Of a stretch of 64,000 nucleotides of DNA, positions 58,842 to 64,000 are shown one piece after another. Numbering within the stretch: position 1 is the first letter of the stretch; each line of letters opens with the position of its first letter. The notes under the pieces are model-generated. The model searched no databases. It saw nothing but the letters and a program-made list of their open reading frames with translations, and was not told the origin of the DNA. The position numbers were made by a program, and so were the translations under genes. Source of the stretch: Camellia lanceoleosa (Eukaryota; Streptophyta; Magnoliopsida; Ericales; Theaceae); the NCBI GenBank assembly GCA_025200525.1, contig CM045762.1, forward strand, positions 86,122,717 to 86,186,716. Direction: 5' to 3'.

Positions 58842-61042
58842 CCAATGATTTACCCCTTGAGTAAGCACCACAACTGCCTTCTTGAATCTTAGCCAAAAAC
58901 TCATCAACCTTATCTGGATGGACACATTCCAAATATGACCCAAAAAGAGATTTTTTTATAAAGTTTTCCCTGTGGATCCAGGTAATACCTCAACGCTTTA
59001 TTCTTCAGCTTGTGGGCTTCCTTCTTATCTTTTGATAATCAATCCAAAGTAAGGAAGGAAACAATGGGATCCATCTTGTTTGGCCCTTGTTGAATGGTGT
59101 TTACAACAAGAGGTTCAGGGATATTAATACTCGGCTTTGGAATGAAACCCATTTCGATGGTGCGTTTAACTTCCGAGTTTATGGCTGATGCTAAATAGGC
59201 AAGGGCATCAGAGTGTGTGTTATGGTCGCGAGTAATCTAGATCAAATTGTAGCTATCAAACTTCATGAGTAAGGAGTTGGCTATTCTCATATAAGCCGTC
59301 ATACGGTCATTTTTGGTGGCATATTCACCAATTGGTTTATGACCAATTTTGAGTCATAAAAGACTTGTAATCATTTAGCTCCCATTTGGAGTGAATTTTT
59401 TAGGTCAACTAGCAAGGCTTCGTAATCGGCTTCGTTATTGGAGGTGTCAAAACCAAGGTTAACTGATTACACTATTACTGTTCCCTCAGGGCTCATGATA
59501 ACTACTCATGTCCCACTGTCGCGTTGGTTGGATGATCCATCGCAATACAACTGCTAAATATCGCCTACGTACATTCTCCATTCTAGCTATGACTAAGAAG
59601 CCAATTGGGAAGACCGAGTTCCATTGCCTATTTGGACACGTGCCCCGATGATTCTGCTTTTATGGAGGATTGATTGAAGGGGGTGGTTCATCAAAACTTT
59701 AATGGTATAGGCTTGAAAGTAATGCATCAGCTTTCTAGTGGCCATTACAAGGGTTATGAGCAACTTTTCCAGGGGCAACTATTGGGTTTTCATATCCACC
59801 ATTGCCTTGCTGACATAAAAAGATAGGCTTTTGCTCACTGAGTTCCTCCTTGAGCAAGACGGCGCTTGGTTGGACACCGTCAGATATAAGATAAGGACAT
59901 CATCTGGAGAGGGAGTGGCCAATAACGGGATAGAACTGAGATAGGTTTTCAATCTTCCCAGAGCAGATTGACATTCTTAGGTCCACTTAAATAGTTTGCC
60001 CTACTGAACTGTTTGGAAGCATGGCCTACAACATTCTGAGGACCGACTGATAAATCTATTCAATGTTGCAGCCATCTCCATTAGCTTCTGAACTTCTTTG
60101 GTCAAGCCTGGTAAGCCGAGTTCAATGATGGCCTTGATCTATTTCTGGTAATCTTCAATTCCGCGATGATTGAAAATGTAATTGAGAAACTTGTCTGACC
60201 TGATGCCGAATGCACATTTTGAGGTATTGAGCTTCATTTTGTATTTCTTGAGAACATCAAAAATTGTAGCAAGGACGGTTAAGTGTGCATTATTTTCCTT
60301 GGATTTCATGACCATATCATCGATGTAGACTTCCATGGTTTTTTCAATTTGATCCTTTAACATGGCAGTGACCAACCTCTGATATGTTGCCCTGGTATTT
60401 TTCAGTCTAAAGGGCATGACCTTCTAACAATAGGTGCCCCTAGGAGTGAGGAATGTCGTTTTGTCCTGGTTGGCTGGATTCATGGTGATACCTTCTGTAG
60501 GCATCTAACAAGCTCATGCACTGGTGCTAGGCAGTTGCATTCACAAGTTGATCTATTTTGGGTAAGGAAAAATAATCTTTGGGGCAGGCCTTGTTTAGAT
60601 CCGTGAAATCTACGCAGACATGCCATGATCCTGTCTTTTTCTTTACTATGATAGTGTTGGATAACCACGTAGGGTACGCAACTTCCCGAATTTCCCTGGC
60701 ATCCAATAGTTTATTGATTTCATCGATTACGGTTGCAGCATGCTTGGTAGCTAAACGACGACTTCATTGGACAATAGGCTTGAATTTGGGGTTAATATTC
60801 AGGCTATGCATAGCTATGCCAGGATCTACTCCAGGCATGTCATAAAGGGACCAAGAAAACACATTGATGTTGTCGAGGAAGAAGGAACCAACTATCATTG
60901 CTCAGCATCACTGAGATTTGTGTCGATTAGGAAGTATTTTTCAGGATCATCATTAATTAATATTCGGTCCAGATCCTTAGTTACTTTTTCGGATGGAATT
61001 TTCCCAACATCCTCCGAACTATCTTGAATTGGAATTTCAATG
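58842..61042 (-). pseudogene. Element X pol, 5' part: RT, RNase H and start of integrase
   Basis: Minus strand from 61042: V-F-S-W-S-L-Y-D-M-P-G-V-D-P before RT; E-I-R-E-V-A-Y-P-T-W-L-S-N and V-C-V-D-F-T-D-L-N-K-A-C-P-K-D-Y (about 60600-60720); catalytic V-Y-I-D-D-M at about 60320-60340; then RNase H pieces with N-N-E-A-D-Y-E-A-L (about 59430) and finally the integrase zinc-finger start C-V-H-P-D-K-V-D-E-F...G-S-C-G-A-Y-S-R-G-K-S-L-A-H ending at the Z insertion. Several stops and small indels throughout (for example after N-A-T-A near 60528). A decayed Tat-type Ty3/Gypsy polyprotein. The 5' end is cut off by the Z-family LTR at 61043. Confidence 0.88.
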
Positions 61043-64000
61043 TGTAGACACCCCATTTTTTGACCGACCTTAAGACTCAGACGTCACCAGTTGAGCGCTA
61101 GGTGATGTTGCATGTTGTGTTTGTCCAGAAATTTCAGAGTCTCGGCTGCGAGCCTTGCCTCCGGACTTCCGGGCTTTTCTGTACTTTGCCTCGGTTTGCG
61201 AACTAGCCTCTGTTTTCCTATTTTCTCTTCTTGAGGGGAGGGAGAGGTCTCGTAGATCATCTCTCGGTGGCCGTAGGCTATGTTTCGTGGTTGCAGGCCA
61301 TTTTTCCCATTTCGGAGCTCGGTTCCCGGTTTTCGGAGCCGTCAGGCCGTGTGCCTCGATTCGGGACCGCCTAACTACCTCCGTTTGCTCCAGTTTTTGG
61401 CATACATCTTATTTACTCCCTTTTGAGGGACACTGTGGTCTGAGAGACCCACTTCGTGGTCGAACACCACTCCCGGTGCCTAATAGTCAGTTTTCGGGGC
61501 CTCGGACTGCGCGTTTCGGCCCCCGAACCTTCATTTTGCATCGGTTTTCGTTCATTTTTGGCAGGGACCTCTGTTTCATCACCAGGAAGGTCATAGAAGG
61601 GTGGGAGGCCAGTAATTGTTTCAGCAACCAGTTATATTCCTTCATCGCCCTCCGACGCCTATTTTTCTCACTTCAAAGCCAATGTTGACCACCCTAAGGC
61701 CACTTTCTTCAGCTCCAAACCACATATTTGTGTTGTACACACCTGGGAGGACACAAATATCACATGGACGGCCAGTAATTCTATCTGAACCTTTTGAACC
61801 CCTTTGAAAAATGGCTTGTTCTCTCTCCTGTTTCACTTCCTCCAATTTTGGACCACAGGGCTGTGTTGAGGGCATCTGGGAGGACACCAATTTGTGGTGG
61901 CCGGCCATTAATTCACCTTGGCCTTTTTGACCCCTGGCCGGCCGGCCATGGGGGGTGGCCGGCCGGCCACCTGCAGCTCCAATACTTGGCCGGCCTTGAT
62001 CCTTACAGGTGGTACATTACAGCTGTATACTTTTTTTTCCCCCAAAATCTGTATCCGGAGGGGAAACTTTTTGGGGGGAAACTTGGCTTGTTTTCCCCCC
62101 CATTTTTCCCTCATTTTCTCCCCCTCTTTGGCCAATATAACCAGCCTCCCAGGTCTGGTTTAGAGGTTGGAAAAATTGCCTTGAGCTTGCATATACATCC
62201 CTCATCTCTCTCTCTCTCCCTTCAAGCTTCAAAACATCAAGTTCTACACCCCTTTCTTCATCACCACCTAGCACCACACTACCACTTCCATTTCCAGCAG
62301 CTTGGAGCTCTTCTCAAAGGCTAGGAGGCACCATTTTTCAGTCCAAGAGGCAGCCAAGGCTTGGTCTTCAAGGGTAAGCATCATTTCCCCCTTTTCTAGC
62401 TCATTTTTGTACCATTTCTTAGCCCTCTTTGCTTACTGTTTTGAGCTCCGGCCATAACTGAAAATGTCATTTTTTTGAGCTCATTTTTCTGTTTCATTAA
62501 GGGTCTTACCCTGTTTGGGACCCCCATCTTGCACTTGCTTCATTACCCTTCTTTATGCCATAATTTTGCATAGTATTTTTGGCCTATGTATAATCTGTTT
62601 TGGAGTATGATGTAAACTGTAGATAGGCTTATTTTGAGCCCTTCTTCAACCTTGAAGAAGGGCTCACCACTGTTTGGGACCTCCATGTATCACTTGCCAT
62701 TGTACCCCTCTTTGGTCCCCTTTTTTGCATGATTTATTATCTTATTGAGCTTCTGTTTTTGGACCTTGGTCCAAACTGAAAAGAGGATTATTTTGACCCC
62801 CTATTAATGTTTCATTAAGGGTCTATGGCTGTTTGAGACACCCTTTGTATACTTCATGTTATAGCCCTTTTGGTGGCCTCATTTTGCATGATATTTTGAG
62901 CCTATTTGTACACTTTTTTGAGCTCGGACATAAACTGTAAAAAGCCTTATTTTGGGTCCCTCTTCAACATTTTTGAAGGGCCCTCACTTGTTTGAGACCT
63001 CCATGCACCACTTGCTTCTTTGCCCCTTTGTTGGCCTATTTCTTGCATAGCATTTTGAGCATATTTGTATCTGTTTTTGGAGTTTATCATAAAATGTAAT
63101 ACATCATATTTTTGGCCCTTCTTCAATATTTTAGAAGGCCCCTTCTATGTTTGGGGCCAGCATTTGTGAGTTGCTTCATACCTCTCTTCCGGGGCCATTT
63201 TTGCATGCTAATTTAGTCCCATTTGTACCCACTGTTTGGCCATGCGTTGAACTGTAAACATGCTTTTTTTGGGGCTGCCTTGCTTCTTTCTTTACACTTC
63301 ATGTTCAAATTATGCATGCATTGCATATCTATAGGCCATTCCATGCGCCAAATTTCATGTTTCGGGATTGATTCCATGCCTCGGGTGTTGTTTCGCCATG
63401 TTTCGGGGCTGTTTTGCATCTCATTTTGCCTCTGAAAATTGCATGTTAGTATTCCATAATCCATGCTTTGCCATGTCATGTTAGAGTGGCATTCGTGCCT
63501 TAGGTTCGGTCCTCGGTTTGCGTGCACAGGTGCACACATTTCGAGTGTCTCATTTCCATCTTATGGCCTCTCATGTGAGTGTGGCTGAGGTCCACTCATG
63601 TTAGTGTAAGTCCATATTGCATTGTGTATGCCATTTCATTCCATAGCATTGTGTATGCTAGGTTGTATATTAGTGCATTGTGTATGCCATCTCATCTCGT
63701 GCATCGTGTATGCCATTTCGTAGCATTTTGCATGTTAGGTTGTATCTTAGTTGCATTTCATGCATGTCATGCATATTGCATTGTGTTCGGGACAGGAGTT
63801 AGCCCGGGCACGAGAAACGAGGTACGTTCTGTACTCTGAGTGACGGAACGTGTCTCAATTCCCCAGTCACCGACACTCCGGATCATCTATGAGGGAGTTA
63901 GGTCTTGTTGTGTTTTCATATGCATTCATTCTATATCGAGTTGTGCAATTCGGCTCCTCGGCCATCATGCATCGAGATGCGTGATTGGTGGCATGAGGAT
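61043..64000 (+). mobile_element. Second Z-family LTR element, 5' LTR, continues past the window
   Basis: Starts TGTAGACACCCC at 61043 and follows the Z LTR in order (GGCCGG-rich block, AATATAACC, GGTAAGCATC at 62371, hairpin units, GTGTATGCCATTTC run) to the window end, visibly more diverged from the two Z LTRs than they are from each other. It sits in the RT linker of element X, in the same orientation as Z. Confidence 0.9.

Noticed and set aside
1..64000. tRNA, rRNA, riboswitch or organelle genes
   Set aside because: Looked for and not seen; PBS sequences only mimic tRNA 3' ends.

Overview
The window is nuclear DNA of a flowering plant, most likely a eudicot; I cannot name the species. 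It is AT-rich and repeat-dominated. It has plant-type introns, Mutator-like, CACTA and Tourist elements, and Tat-lineage Ty3/Gypsy elements. I find no intact host gene, rRNA, tRNA or CRISPR array. The only host-like gene is an F-box gene on the minus strand (29163-30392), broken by a stop codon and by a Tourist-like MITE.

Layout. 1-130: tail of a LINE reverse transcriptase. 136-6210: complete non-autonomous CACTA element with TSD ACA. 7490-7853: terminal fragment of a second CACTA family. 7854-9724: probable truncated Gypsy LTR. 10715-21892: an 11.2-kb Mutator-like element (MULE). It carries a broken MuDR-type transposase gene (+) and, convergently, a nine-exon Ulp1/C48 protease gene (-) whose protease half is still open. 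Its introns and spacers are filled with a near-palindromic 14-mer, TGTGAAYRTTCACA. 26828-27162: a TRIM retrotransposon with TSD GTGTC. 30047-30205 and 33891-34036: two copies of one Tourist-like MITE.

34.6-64 kb is a nest of LTR retrotransposons. Element Y (minus) shows a candidate 3' LTR (34603-35143), a broken additional ORF on the opposite strand (35624-39664) and a 53-bp tandem array. Element X (minus) abuts Y at a candidate LTR (40390-41103); its pol has decayed. Element Z (plus, 42150-58836, TSD ATGAG) is a 16.7-kb element with 4.3-4.4-kb LTRs and a gag gene but no pol; it sits inside the integrase zinc-finger coding region of X. A second Z-family LTR starts at 61043, also inside X, and runs off the window.

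The most interesting unit is the MULE. Its palindrome arrays lie in introns and spacers and not in recognised coding exons, one 263-bp block is duplicated from the 5' region into a transposase intron, and its two genes have decayed unequally.
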